Under the pieces are notes generated by a model. It was given only the letters and a program-made list of their open reading frames with translations. It was not told the origin of the DNA and did not search any database. A stretch of DNA of 64,000 nt from Limnomonas spitsbergensis (taxonomy: Eukaryota; Chlorophyta; Chlorophyceae; Chlamydomonadales). A program made the translations under genes and the position numbers. This document shows positions 34,523-46,600 of this stretch, in pieces. Each line of letters begins with the position of its first letter. Position 1 is the first letter of the stretch. The stretch spans positions 124,001 to 188,000 of the forward strand of contig JAYJMM010000083.1 of assembly GCA_037349105.1 (NCBI GenBank), written 5' to 3'.

Positions 34523-37500
34523 GGAACCGGTACTTGTATATGTATATTTTTTTTAATTGCTATTTTAAAACTTTAGGTCCTCAGCAGCTTACCAGTTGAA
34601 GGAAAGATCTGTTGCAGAAGCCACCACCACCCCCAGCACTATGGGCACCAGAGTCAGCATCACAACGGGGCTGGGCAGCGTACCCAACAGCACGTACGAC
34701 AGGCCTACTGTGAAGAACGGCCTGTGGAAGGCAGGCGCAGGAAGAGATCAGTTTGAATATTGAATTCAAAAAACCAGATCAAAGGTTGCAGCTAGAGATC
34801 CGAAGGAGCGGGGGGGGGGGGACCGAGGAGAGTCCTTCAACATGATATGTACAGTGTGCTTCAGCGTTGTTGCATCCCCTCAGCCCTCTGGCTGTAATGT
34901 AGCTCATGGTAGTACGATACGGCGCAATACAGCACAGCTTCAGCCGGGTTGTACTACCAAAGGGCCACTATACGGCTCGATACGGCTCGATACGGCTCGA
35001 TACTGCACAGGTTCAGCCTCATTGTGCTACCATGATGAAGCTTGTGGCAGGTTGGACTTCTCGCAGGACGATCCCTATCAACGAGGGAAAGTGCGCATCA
35101 TAGGATGGGAAGAGAGTCGATCTCCTGACAAATGTACCCATCCGGTGCAGACCTGTTCCATACATTTTCCACACCTGTTCCACACCTGTTCCACACCTGT
35201 TCCATACCTGTTCCATACCTGAGTTGTAACTGTTCAACCTCTGTAAGCATTTATCAAGCCCAGCCCTTAGAAGCGTTTTTTAATTGATTACGACATGAAG
35301 CATCATTAAAGTAATCACCCATTCAAAAGCCCTAATTTAGGGGTATACCATATATCCATGCACAAGCTGTACACCGTTAGGCAGCTCCAATGCGTCCCAT
35401 GCAGGGTATACAAACCGGCCGGTCACCGGGGACTTTTGGAATCAGAAAATAGAACCCAGAGAAAAGCTAGATGGCCCTGCGGCGAAGCCGGAAAAAAAAG
35501 GAGGAACTGTGAATGTTCTCCGGCTGGGTCATTTTGGGGCCTGAGGCCCAAGAATCTTGTCCGGCTCCTCTCATATCTCCGGCAATTCCAATGCGTCCCA
35601 TCACTCCCACGACACCTTCATCCAGAACACAGGACAGGGCAATCCATGCGAGTGAGCAGCGCACGTTTCGAGTCGCAAAAACAAACAAAGAAAGGCATCG
35701 CAACACTCACTCCAGGGACTTGATAGTGTGCGTGAGCGACACATTCACCACGCCGAGGGACACATTCACTGTGCCCCAGACCACCTATAGGGGGCCGTCT
35801 GGCGGCCACCACTGGGCCGATTGGAACCAAACCTTGATCGACCTACGGCCGGTGGTCCAAGCAGCAGGGCTTGCTGCGCCAGCCCCTTATGGTCGTGGAC
35901 CATGATGTAGCTGAATTGTAGCTGAAGCACGCTAGAAGAAACAGTGATCGCAACACTCACTCTAGGGACTTGATTGTGTGTGTGAGCGACACGTTGACCG
36001 CGCCGAGGGACATGTTGGTGGTGAGGAATCCGATGAGATGCAGGACTGAGAGAGGGAGCACGGACTCCAGGGTGCGGCGTTGCATGGTGTTGGCAGGCGG
36101 GGACTTGATCCTGCCAGTGGGGGAGAGTTAGATGTAGTGAGGGGGAAGTGAGGGGGAAGTGCGGAAGTGAGGTGTAGTCAGGGGTGGGGGGGGGGGGGCA
36201 CGGACTCCAGGGTGCGGCGTTGCATGGTGTTGGCGGGCGGGGACTTGATCCTGCCAGTGGGGGAGAGTTAGATGTAGCGAGGGGGAAGTGAGGGGGAAGT
36301 GCGGAAGTGAGGTGTAGTCAGGGGTGGGGGGGGTGGGAGCACGGACTCCAGGGTGCGGCGTTGCATGGTATTGGCGGGCGGGGACTTGATCCTGCCGGTA
36401 GGGGGGACAGGGGTTCAAGGGCGAGTGAGGGGGAAGTACGGCGTTACATGATATTGGCGGGTCGGGACTTGATCCTGCAGGAGGGGGGAGGAGAGGTGGA
36501 GTGAGGGGTGGGGGGCCCTCAAGAGTGTGCAGCGTTGCATGGTTTGACGGGCATGGGGACTTGATCCTGCCATGGGGGGCAAGGAGCAGGGATGGGGGAG
36601 TGAGGGGGGGATGCTAGGGGTGGGGATGCTGGCCGGCGGGGAGTTCATACCTCCAAAAGGAGGGGGGAGGAAGGGAAGGAGTGAGAGGGAAGGAGGGGGG
36701 GGGGGGGGCGGGAACTTGAATCTGCAAGGCAGGATGGCAGGCCCAAACAGGTTCCACCATCTGTACCGGCCTTCCCTGCCCCGCCCCCCCTCAACCACCA
36801 ACACCGTTTGGTAATAACGCCGATGTGGCTTTGGCCCCGAGCTGCGCTGTTCCCTTGACCGGCACGCCCCTAGGGGGACGTAGTTTTCTTTCTGTCTATA
36901 CTACCCTCAGTGCACACCCTCCCTCGCCTGCCCCTCCCTCCCTGACCGGAAGCGCCCTACCCTGCCCACACTCCCTCCTGAACTCCCTTCACCCACATGT
37001 ACAACCCTTCCCCGTCCCTCCCTCCCTCCCCACCCGAGCCAACTTACCCTTTCCCCCCACCAGCACGTCCCTTCCCTGCTGTCCCTCCCTCCCTAACCCA
37101 CCTGTACAGCCCTCCCCACACACTGCTCACTCCCTCCCTCCCCACCTGAGCCACCTTCCCCTTCCCCCCCCCCCCACCAGCACGTCCTTTCCCTGCCGTC
37201 CCGCCCCTACCCACCCACCTGCACTGCCCCCCACCCACCCACCTGTACTGCCCCCTGCTCACCCACATGTACTGCCCTCCACCCACCCACCTGCACGCCC
37301 CCCCCCCCACCCACCTGTACTGCCCCCGGCTCACCCACATGTACTGCCCTCCATGCACCCCCCTGCACTGACCCCCATCCCACCCACATGTACTGCCACC
37401 CACCCACCCACCCACCTGCACTGACCCTCACCCACCCACATATACTGCCCCCCCCCTGCCTGTACTGCCCCCCACCCACCCACACTCACTTGAAGAGCCA

Positions 37501-40500
37501 CAGTGAGGACATGCAGACGCTCGCGACCAGCAAATGTACAAGGGTGCAGGTCGTGGCGTACGGGAATGCTTGGAGGACCTAGTGGGCAGAAGGGGAATGA
37601 GAGGAGTGAGAGGCGTGAGAGGAGTGGAAGGGGGCGCCTTCCCTCATATTTTTCATCGTTTCAGGCTGAGGGATCAATGAATTAACTAATTGTCGAATGT
37701 CAACACCAGTTGTCAGGACCTACAGGGTGGAAGGGGAATGAGAGGCGTGAGAGGAGTGGAAGGGGGTGGGCTAACCTTGGTAGGATAAAACTGCTTGGAG
37801 TCAAGCAGTTCCTCACGCCTCCTGCTTCGGCGGAGGCGTAGTCTTTCTTTCTGGAAGGGGGACCGGGGAAGGCCAAGTCATAGTCGTTTCCAGTGGCTAT
37901 TAAGCAAGACTTGGAAATGCTAGCATCCTCTGAAGCAGGTGTGTCATTTTCGGGGGCTGTTAGCAAATTTAGAAATTCTCTTGCTTAGGATTTAGGACGA
38001 CTAGCTGGACCCGCTTTACATTGGCTGCCCTCCCATCCTTGGAGCCAACAACGGTCCCAGCAGCGGGCCTGGCAGTTGCCTCTCAGCCAATGTAATTCGA
38101 GGCTGAGTTCAGCTACTGTAGATTCGCTTTGCCTGTCCTCATAATTAACGTTGTTTGGGGTTGAGGGATCAATGAATGAACTATCGAAAGTCAACGCCAG
38201 TTTTCAGTCGGAAATTAAGAGCTCTTGTCGACAATTGGCCCTGAGGGCAGTATGAAAATAACTCTTGTTTTGATGCCCGAGGGAAGGCAAATCGAGTCCA
38301 CGGTAGTGTTTTCAGCGGCAAAGCGTCAGCCTGGCACAGCAGGCCGATAAGGCCTGTTCACACGAGGGGCAGCATGGGGAATATTTGAGCGCGCTGCGGC
38401 CCTTGCTAAAACTGTACCGCTTTCCTGCGCCCGCCAGCCATGGCAATCTGCATGGCCTGTGGGGGGGTCCAATGTTCTTTACTCAGCGACACATCAGCGA
38501 TATGTCAGCTTTACTTCAGCTACATGTCGGCCACATGTCAGCTACATGCCAGCTGCATGTCAGCTACATAAGGTGCCTTCCGCACCGTGGAGTGGCCTGC
38601 CTCGCTGCCTGGGTTGTTGGTGGTACCTAGTCAGGCTTTTGTCCCCAGCAGGCCTTCAGGGGCTGCGGGGCGACCCGCTGAAAGTGGCTTCTTCACCGGA
38701 TAAAAAGACGGTGTAGGTAGGGTCCAAACTGTCTTCCATGTCTCCCTCCTCCAACCTTATAGAACTGATGGCCGAGTGCAGCCGCCAGACCCCACAGAAT
38801 GTGAAGAGGATGGAACACTTTTATAATCTGAAGAGCCCAGCAGGGGACAATGTGGCTAGTGTATCTCAGCTGCCCCCACCTCTTTGTTGTACATGTTGTA
38901 CATGATGTCGCTGCTGTACCTACCCCACCCTTTTGTTGTGCATGTTGTACATGATGATGCTTATGTACCTGCCCCCACCTCACTGTTGTACATGTTGTAC
39001 AGGATGTTGCTGATGTACCTGCCTCCACCTCTTTGTTGTACATGGTGTACATGATGTTGCTGATGTACTATGTTCATACATACAAGGTTAGACTCCCCCC
39101 CCCGAAGTTTCCCCCTTAGTCCATAGTCGTGAATAAACCGGGGTTTATAATCACCATAACACGTGGTGATACATGTTGTACACGTTGCTGATGTACCTCA
39201 GCTAACCCCACTTTTGTATTGTTGATTGGGTCCTTAAAAGTCTAAACACCGATTCACTTGCGCAAGTACGGGCCCCCTACAGAGAGCTACACATGGAAGA
39301 TACGGCATCGCCGTCAAATACAGCATTACCGTCAATTGACGATCGCATGGCGTTACCGTCCATGTTCATGATCGCATGACAAAGTTCGGACAGAGGTCTG
39401 ACTAATTAAAGGTTGTAAATGCCCATTCCCTTCTCCAGCTCACCAAGCGTATTTTTTTACATGCTGAACATGATATTTTTGATGTACCTCAACTTCCACC
39501 CACGTGCTTGTCGTAGATGTTGTACAGGATATTGCTGATGCACGCCAGCTCACCATGTTGTACACATTGGACAAGTTGATGCAGATGTACCTCAACTTCC
39601 ACCCACGTGCTTGTCATTTATGTTGTACAGGATGTTGCTGATGCACGCCAGCTCACCATGTTGTACACATTGGACAAGTTGATGCAGATGTACATCAACT
39701 CCCACCCACCTGTTTGTTGTAGATGTTGTACAGGATGTTGCTGGTGTACCACGCAGCCAGCAGGGCCCCGATGACGATCACCGACTGCAGGCGTGAGGCC
39801 AGCCTGCTAAGAGCCATCAGCTTGGATGCTGCCCACTCCTTCCACGACAGCTGCATAGGCTCCGCGACGACGGCGGGCGCAGCAAGCGGCTCCTCGGTGG
39901 CCGGAGCAGGCGTGGCCGTGACGACGGTTCCCGCGGACGGACGGAAGGAAGGGTCTGCTATCAAGGCCCCCGTTTCGTAGCCTGCGGCGGGAGTGTCGAT
40001 GATGGCCGGAGGCTGCTCAGGTCCGTCAGCATGATTTGCGGCGGGCGGCTGGCTGGCGGCGGCGTCACTAGGGCTCGTCCACGGCGAGGCGGCGGTTGAG
40101 CCCATATCCCCCGCGTCCAGCGGGTCGCCATTCCCACTACTTGGCGCAGCGGACGGCGCGATGCCCTGTTCCGACAAGACCTGTCCCGAATAGAAGCCGT
40201 CCACCGGGATCCGCATGGCGCCAAAGGACGGCTGGACGCTCCCTACCTCAAGGCAGCCCCCGGCTGGAGATCCATTGCCCTCTGCGCTGGCGGCTGCAGA
40301 GCTCTCTAGGGTGCCTGGTGGGAAGGGCGCGCCTGGCCGTCCGCCTGATCCCCCGCTGACGCTGTCACCGCCCTTGCCATCACTGCTGCTGCTGCTGTCG
40401 CTGCTGCCCCTGGCGGGACTGCTGGCTGGATCTTCCGGGGGGAGCGATCCATGGCGTGCGCTGGGGCTGCTCTCATCCTCTGCTGGCCGTGCTGCACTAG

Positions 40501-40798
40501 AGTCGATGCTCTCTGCGGGAGTCTGCCCGCCGGGAGGGAGGCATGGAACCGCGCCGACGACGTGCCGCGTGCGGCACCATCTCAGGCTCCCGCGGACGGT
40601 TCTGGAACGGCTGCTGGTGGCCAAGGAGGCAAGCGGGTGATGGCTGCTGCTGCTGCTGCTGCTGGGCAGGTGGAGTCCATGCAGGTGGCGCACCCCGCAT
40701 GCTAGGGGGAAGGCGCACTTGCCCGCGGACAGGGACATGGGGCTTTCAGCAGGTGCCGCACTACTGAATGTGCGGGGGTGATGTCTTGCAGGCTGCAT
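25882..40798 (-). CDS. Plastid triose-phosphate/phosphate translocator family protein (ten exons)
   Basis: Minus-strand exons: 40798-39710, 37578-37490, 36110-35961, 34721-34593, 33585-33505, 31733-31596, 30837-30591, 30194-30138, 26427-26240, 26008-25882. All introns are GT-AG and the phases join to 764 residues. Family motifs in order: AAWYTSNILYNIYNKQ (first membrane helix), AFPYATTCTLVHLLV, TNMSLGAVNVSLTHTIKSLE, VVMLTLVPIVLGVVVAS then TDLSFNWYGF, NLAFQSRNVISKKF, NLFACISIAALPM, SRLNPVTHSVGNCVKRVVVI with the conserved Lys-Arg, and SLNVIGTVLALSGVFAYS. Such proteins exchange phosphorylated sugars for phosphate across the inner plastid envelope. The N-terminus (about 340 residues, rich in Ser, Ala, Pro) is far longer than a normal transit peptide. 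Exon 7 adds an Ala-rich loop of about 50 residues. The start is the first ATG of exon 1. Substrate cannot be told from sequence alone. Confidence 0.9.
26455..28020 (+). repeat. 53-bp minisatellite in translocator intron 8 (about 29 copies)
   Basis: The unit contains GGAGGAGGCAGTGGAGAGGA and GAAACGGGGGTGGTTGGTCG. As 53 is not a multiple of 3, three plus frames are open (up to 617 codons); these are not genes. A variant block with AGAAAGAGGGTTAATTGG occurs at about 26930 and again 972 bp later at about 27902, showing a higher-order duplication. The array begins right beside the 5' border of exon 9. Confidence 0.97.
28030..28930 (+). repeat. Tandem repeat of about 135 bp in translocator intron 8
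   Basis: The landmark ACTGGCTAAGAGTCCATGG recurs at about 28388, 28523 and 28658 (period 135), with more diverged copies on both sides. GGGTCACAAAGGGCGGACC recurs at the same spacing. No coding function is likely because the array lies inside an intron. Confidence 0.93.
28795..29720 (+). repeat. Tandem repeat of about 224 bp in translocator intron 8
   Basis: The landmark GATCAAGTCCTCAGGGGTAC recurs at about 28932, 29156 and 29380. Each unit also carries GCTAAGAGTCCATCGATGG, shared with the 135-bp array to the left, so the two arrays are related and one likely grew from the other. Confidence 0.93.
29845..30110. repeat. Interspersed repeat copies in translocator intron 8
   Basis: At 29845-29902 there is an inverted copy of the short interspersed core repeat (GCGGCCGAGCC then GGTCTAACGTCATTGACG). 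It is followed by a degenerate part of the second family (about 29985-30110, CACGGCCATAAGTCATTATTTAGCTGAGC). Confidence 0.7.
30200..30590 (+). repeat. Purine-rich low-complexity intron 7 of the translocator gene
   Basis: The stretch between exons 8 and 7 is almost pure G/A on the plus strand (GGGGATGAGGGG repeats, then GAGAGGTGTGAGGGGAGG-like words). Short ORFs here are composition artefacts. Confidence 0.8.
31285..31545 (-). repeat. Tandem copies of the exon 6 donor edge with telomere-like words
   Basis: The end of exon 6 with its donor reads CTGATGGCCAGGTAC on the minus strand. The intron holds at least three further copies of TGGCCAGGTACGA-like sequence (around 31310, 31381 and 31452) in units of about 71 bp, together with words such as CCCTAAACCCTTAACCC. 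Confidence 0.85.
33060..33470 (+). repeat. Telomere-like TTTAGGG repeats in translocator intron 5
   Basis: A unit of about 24 bp containing GAGGGTTTAGGGTTTGGGCC repeats from about 33310 to 33470, with scattered GGGTTTAGGG words before it. TTTAGGG is the plant-type telomere unit. The copies are degenerate and lie inside an intron, so this is interstitial sequence, not a chromosome end. Confidence 0.8.
33660..33740 (-). repeat. Duplicate of the exon 5 acceptor edge
   Basis: About 60 bp at 33668-33727 repeat the start of exon 5 and its acceptor (33541-33593): GACTGGAAGGCGAGGTTGGA then GCCATGGCCGTAATGAAGCC on the plus strand. The copy carries one codon change (Gly to Ala position) and is not needed for the reading frame. 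Confidence 0.85.
34480..34521. repeat. (TA)n microsatellite
   Basis: About 19 uninterrupted TA dinucleotides in translocator intron 4, next to exon 4. Confidence 0.98.
35699..35945. repeat. Duplicate of the exon 3 donor edge plus a copy of the second interspersed family
   Basis: 35699-35773 repeats the 3' half of exon 3 and its gtgagt donor (GGACTTGATAGTGTGCGTGA against GGACTTGATTGTGTGTGTGA in the true exon). Next to it, 35775-35945 is a copy of the second interspersed family (CTGGCGGCCACCACTGGGCC, GATCGACCTACGGCCGGTGG, TGTAGCTGAATTGTAGCTGA). Confidence 0.8.
36111..36580 (-). repeat. Tandem copies of the exon 3 acceptor edge (period about 141 bp)
   Basis: The start of exon 3 with its acceptor (36055-36125) is repeated at about 36198-36260 and 36340-36400, with degenerate further copies near 36440-36480 and 36540-36570. 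Each copy holds GGACTTGATCCTGCC, the exon start plus its AG, so several decoy acceptors lie in front of the true exon. Confidence 0.88.
36838..37489 (+). repeat. Hairpin-plus-CTTTC motif and C-rich minisatellite in translocator intron 2
   Basis: At 36845-36898 there is GCTGTTCCCTTGACC, then GCCCCTAGGGGGACGTAG, then TTTTCTTTCTG, the same arrangement as at 61930-61985. From about 36910 to 37489 the sequence is C-rich, ending in degenerate units of CACCCACCTGTACTGCCCCC (about 37200-37480). Antisense ORFs here are composition artefacts. Confidence 0.75.
38880..39735 (-). repeat. Degenerate copies of the exon 1 donor edge through translocator intron 1
   Basis: Exon 1 ends near 39710 with (plus strand) GTTGTAGATGTTGTACAGGA and TGTTGCTGGTGTACC. 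Similar units occur at about 38881, 38933, 38984, 39032, 39505 and 39613. Several keep the splice donor region (CCCACCT before TTTGTTGT), so they look like repeated exon ends. Confidence 0.85.
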
Positions 40799-43606
40799 CA
40801 GGGCCGTCTCATTACAGGCGGGCAGAGGCCTGGCCGGAGGGGAGAAACAGGGCACAGAGGGTAGGGGGTCATGGGGGGGGAGGGGGTAAGGGGAGAAGGT
40901 CCATGTGCATCACGAGGCAGACACTGTCACGAAATTCTAAATGCCTCGGATGGCTCTGAGCCTCTGAACACATGTTAGGTGGGTCGGGAGATGTGTGCCG
41001 AGATTTGGCAGTGGAATAACATTGGTGCCGCATAAACGTGTAGATGCAGGGGTTGGCTGATGATGGTGATGCGTATCCGGTGACATGGTTCTGTGCCTGA
41101 TTTGGGTAGATGGAAATTAAGAGCGTTCCGGGCTTTGATGACACGCCCTTGTCAGGTCCTGGCAAGCCGGCAGCAACAGTCGCATCCAACATACCGGTGC
41201 AAGCTATATTTATTTCTCGATCGCTTCAGAACGTTGTCAGGAAAGCGATTGAGGGGGCCAACAGAGCGGCGCAAGGGGGGAGTAAACCTCCGATGCACTA
41301 GGCCCTACTTTTGCAGCCAGGTAATGATGACTCCACGCACAGGGGCGCGGTGACAATAATTCGATTCTTGAAAGAGAGAGGCAGCTGCTCGGATGCAGAT
41401 ACAGCAGCGTTGGCAGCGCGGGAACCGCGAGAGGGCTTTGGGGCTATAGGGTTTGAGACACACAACGTCAATCGGCCGCGACGGGCGAGATCCATTACTA
41501 TTGGTTTACTACAACGGCATGACAATTCAACTGTACCAATTGTGAATGTTGCGTGGATTTTGGGAAAAGGCAGAAATGAAGATTGGAGGTAAACCCAAGC
41601 TCAAGAATGTGGATACCTAATACAGCGGTGTTGGAGGTGAAGAAGGAAGGCTGGGTTGACGAGCCGGGCGGGAGGATGCACTGTGGAGATCGGCAATGAT
41701 AAGGCCTTCACTTAAAGGAGATCCGGACGAAGGCGGCAGAGTGTGGCAGGGGGGACAGCGGGAAGCATCCATTGCATGATACCAGTATCGTAGGCACCTG
41801 GTGCGTGGGAGAGATGTAGCTGTGTTGCATCCGTAATTGTGAACATACCACTCTTTGTGTCTCTGTTGAGGAAGCGTTGGATGAGGCAGAGGGCCTTGTT
41901 GTGTCGAGACATACTGGAGGCCTGAATACGGGGATCCCTGCATGGCTGCATGCATCCGCCAAACATGTTAATGATGTAGCACCTCTGGGCCATGCTGAAA
42001 TGAAGCCCGGCCACGTCGGCAAACAAATAGACAGCTTCCACATCCACCAAACATGTGTCCCTGAGGGTCAGATGTAGCGTCAAGTGATCGAGTAGGAGGT
42101 GGTGTACATATGGGGCAAAGGCCATCAGCAAACGAACAGACTGTTTTTTTTTAGGATATACGCAAGACAAGGACAGAATTCAAGATTTGCATTCAGGTTA
42201 TTGGCGAGCCAAGCACCATGCCCAACATTGTATTTCATTCAGAGATCCTAAAATGGAATGGGCATTGTGTCCCTTTTTAAAAAATAGCATGTCCATCGTC
42301 AAAGATGCCGATGTTCAAGAGGCAACTGCAGTAAAGACAGGCGGGGTTGGGCCGGACCTCCAAATGGTGCTAGAGACTATATTTTTCAGTTATACTAAAT
42401 TACTATGGCAGGCTTGGGTGGGATGCTTTGGCTTTTGTGGACGACGTGGTAGATATGGCTTTTTAGACATTGTAGACAATAGAATATTTAGACAATATAA
42501 TATTTAGACAATATAATATTTAGACAACAGAATATTTAGACAACAGAATATTTAGACAACAGAATATTTAGAAAATAGAATATTTAGACAGTAGAAGTTT
42601 TTCAGAGGGTGGCACTTCCCTTCTCTCTCTTTTCCAACCTTTTGTCTGTCCCTTTGTGTATTTCCCTAGAAATAAAGATAAAGTGAAGGGACAAACATAT
42701 GTCCCTTCACTTTATCTTTATTTCAAGATACCGTAAAAGGTAGTTATCTATACTACATTTTAATAACTACCTTAAGTATCTAGGTAGTTAGATAGCCTCC
42801 TTTTCCCACCACCCTGTCCCCTGGTGTTCTGTCCTCCCAACCCTTAAGGCCGCCCCAATTGCTGTCATACAAAATCATCAACATGTGTGCCATCCAATGG
42901 GACCCTCTTACATGGCCCTACTAGATGACCATGTTGCAAGGTGTCTTGCCGCCCTGTTTTAGTTGCTGCAATCTGGGCGTAAGCATTTAATCTGCACGAT
43001 GCTGACGTAGTAGACAAGGCTGGATGGTAACAGAGGTGCAACGTCATTCATAGCTGGAATTGAGCGTGTTCGTCCCCCACCAGCGCCATGCGGCCTAGCG
43101 TTTAGCAGGGCCTAGCGGGCATGCACTATCCTTTACACCCTACCCTGGCCTTCTTTTTCCTCCATTTTTTTGTCCTGCCCCCTTGTGTTTGTTTCCATCT
43201 TGACTCCCAACTCTTTAGGTAGGCGCCCACGCGGACGAGCTTTTTTGAGCAGGGCCCAGAGGTGTAACGTCATTGACCCTACCCTGGCCGTCCAGCGGTA
43301 CATCCAGCGGTACGACCGGCCCAGAGTTGCAACGTCATCACTCAGTGCGCTGTCAGACATGCCATTGATTGTGGGATCATATATTAAATTTCATAGGAAA
43401 CGTGGTAACAAACAGAAAGAAAAAGTCCATTACATTTTCAATGGGCACATGCTAACACACGAATAAGTAAGTAAAACGCAACAGATCGGCCAGAATCCAG
43501 ACAGGCAGGCCAGCGCCCCGCGCAGGCGGTGAAGCAGCCGCCATTTTTATCAGCGGCCATACCGCCATCCACCAGCTAATAATAGGCGGAGGGGTCACAG
43601 AGCCCT
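40799..43606. other. Intergenic stretch between translocator and PPOX-like genes
   Basis: Contains inverted copies of the interspersed core repeat (about 41965-42010 degenerate, 43219-43276 clear), the other end of that element at about 42412-42470 (GGCTTGGGTGGGATGC, ACGACGTGGTAGATATGG), a 16-17 bp repeat of AATATTTAGACAACAG at 42465-42595, and a perfect palindrome at 42670-42723. No gene recognised. It should include the promoter of the translocator gene. Confidence 0.6.
42670..42723. repeat. Perfect 24-bp inverted repeat with 6-bp loop
   Basis: Arms 42670-42693 and 42700-42723 are exact reverse complements (AGATAAAGTGAAGGGACA and its complement). The arm sequence resembles the CCCTTCACTTTATT segment inside the larger interspersed element, so this probably marks a head-to-head junction of two fragments. 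Confidence 0.95.
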
Positions 43607-46600
43607 CTAGTTGTTGGTCGCCACGGCCACCGCTGCGGGGGGCGCTGCTGGCGTATATGGCCGGTCCTCCTCCCAAGCAATCTGCGCCGCCATAGTGATG
43701 ACCGACCTGCAGCGTTGGACAAGGAGGCAGGGCAGCTGATTGGAATGTACCCTAGGGTTTAGGGCGTAGGGTGAAGGGTTCCGGGTTATAACCATGGCCC
43801 TGCCATGGTGATGACCGACCTGCAGCGCGGGACAGGGGGGGCGGGAGAGAGGCAAACAATGGGGACTCTGTGCCATGGAGGTCTTGCGAAGAATCGAGCA
43901 CAATTAAAAACACTAGGTGCCGGAGTACTGATACGGCTGAGCCTTTTGGAGCAGGGCCCTTGGGTATGCTGTGATTGACTAACAAGACGCCAAAGGGCTG
44001 TGCTAAGGGGTCTCCAACTCCCCCCACAGGCCGCATCCCCCAAAACCCCTGTTTTCTCAGGGGCGCAAAAGTTTCCGCCATGGCAGGCAACGTTATAAGT
44101 AAAAAGCGAAGTTCCAAATAAATGAAAGAAAGCTTCGCTTGCCGTGCAATACAAAAGGGGCAGTCCCAAGCTTGGTAGCACAATCCATCCAAACTGCAAT
44201 CTGGCTTATCCGGCTTACAACCTCTGCACTATCGAGCCGTGCTGTGCCGCATCGTGCCATATCTTGCACCTTGGTAGTACAATCCGGTTTAACCTCAGCC
44301 CTATCGAGCCGTACTGTGCCGTATCGTGCTACCTTGGTTAAAAGGTCAATACAGGTTCATTAACACATCAGCCAACATGTAATTAAATAACAGGTTCAGC
44401 CCACCTCCAAGTGTGGACAACCATGTTGCTTCGGCTGCTGGCGGTAGGCCGACCTATCTTTGGACCCAACAGGGCCTTTGGCGGCCGCAGGGCAGCCTGC
44501 CAATGGTGGGCTTGTAGCCGAGAACCCCAAAGTATAGCTCAAGTACTCTTAAACGAAAAACGCACCTCGCGTCTCTCTCATCCAGAACAGGCCTCAGGAA
44601 AGGGACGCGACCCACGCTGGGCTGCCGCCCGTGGCTGCCTATCTTTGGTCCCAACAGGGCCTTTGGCGGCCACGTGGCAGCCTGCCAATGGTGGGCTCAT
44701 AGCCGAGAACCCCACAGTATAGCTCAAGCCGAGAACCCCAAAGTATAGCTCAAGCACTCTGAAATGAAAAACGCACCTCGCGTCTCTCTCATCCAGAACG
44801 GGCCTCAGGAAAGGGACGCGCACCACGCTGGGCTGCTGCCCATCGACCTCACTGGAGACGTACATGCCTAGGCGGTCCACCCACAGCAGCTCCGCGTACA
44901 CCATCTGATGGGCAGGCAGGGAAAGGGGCAAGCACATGATACTTCAAAACGTTGGCTTGGCACAGGTAGGGAAAGGGGCAGGCCCATGAAAATTCAAAAC
45001 GGCGGCTCGGAATTTCAAATACCAGATTTCAATTAAATTACAAATTTCACAGACGTTTCAAAACTTATGTTTTTTTAACCTTCCCTCATTCCCCGACGCA
45101 TGTCCTTGAGGGAACAACACACAAAACAGCAGTTTTCTTTCCCGGCTACAAGTCCAACTTTGGCAGGCCATTCCGCGGCCCCAAAGGCTGGAGAAGGAAT
45201 TAATGTGGACCAGCCTATGACTGGTGGCCGAAGCAGCAATGCTGACCACAATAGGGGCATCCGGCCGCAGGCTGGAGTATAGCTGACATGTAGCTGAGTC
45301 ACAAAAAGATAAAATAAACACTGGCAAACAGACAAGTAGCGATACATGGGCCATGCACCACTATCATATACCATTGTCTAAATCCCCCTGAGATATTTTT
45401 GAGTCCTGATGTAATCATCGATATTCAGGAATTGGACTTGGTGGTTACAACAAAACAATCATAGGAAATATGTAAGCTCAGTTGATAATGATGTGTGAAA
45501 TTAGTTGTCCATGTGGTGGCCGGGCCACACAACACGGCAATGTAACATACCCATGCAACATGGCTATGCAACATGCAGCATGTGGCTCGGCACAACCAAC
45601 AAAAAATGCCATTCTGGATTCCCAGATAGCCATCGCCATTCCCGATTCTCAGACAGCCATCTCAAGGCCATAGCCCAATGGAAGAGAAAAGGGTCTACAT
45701 AAGGGATTTGAATTAGGGTTTGAATCTCTCCACATATCAACCATTCGTTTTTAACCATGGCTTGCCACACCTAGGCCCTCCGGTCGGAGACAGCAACATT
45801 GTGCTCAGTCACACAAAAAACCGCCACTCAGCAGGGGCATTGCCTCAGCCTCTGTAATCAATCTTGCACTGGCTGAAAGATGATTTACATACTTTCTTGG
45901 GGGGGGGGGGGGATTCAAATGCACATCGGGCGTGTTTTATGTTTTGGCCTCCACCTCAGCCAGTGTCATTATTCTGTCAGATATTGGTCACTTACTTTTC
46001 TAGGCCCTCAGCGCATATGGAGCAGAGCGAGCACTGGCTGAACCACTGAAGGATGTTCCGCAATATGTTTGTCGTGTTGCGTTCAAAAGCTCATCGGATG
46101 CGTTTTATGTTCCCGCCTACCGTGCTCGGCCCTGTCTCAGTTGATTAGGAGCAGAGCTGGCCCTGGCTGAACCACTGAAGGATGATTCGCAATTTCTTTC
46201 TCGTGTTTCATTTATAACATGTGTTCACAACACATGTTTTTTGTGTTTCTCTACATATGTTTCTTGTGTTGACAAGATTGCATTCACATTTCACAACATT
46301 CACAACATAATATTCACAACATAGGCTTGCTGTCTTTCATTCAATAGCTCATCGGATACGTTGTATGTTTCGGCCCACCGTGCTCGGCCCTGTCTCAGTT
46401 CACACAAGTGAGTGGCACCTTCAAGGCTTACCTGAGAGAGTGGGACCTTCACAGCTTGGCTGACAATGCGGTAGATGTCCTCAGCGCGCTCCCTGAGTTG
46501 CAGGCAAAGGAGAATGAGAGGAGTGAGAGGAGTGAGAGGCAGAGCATCATCATGCAGAGGGGTATGAGAGGAGTGAGAGGGGGATAAGGCGAGGGGGTGA

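Noticed and set aside
37044..37485. Gly/Trp/Val-rich minus ORFs
   Set aside because: They reflect a C-rich minisatellite in translocator intron 2.
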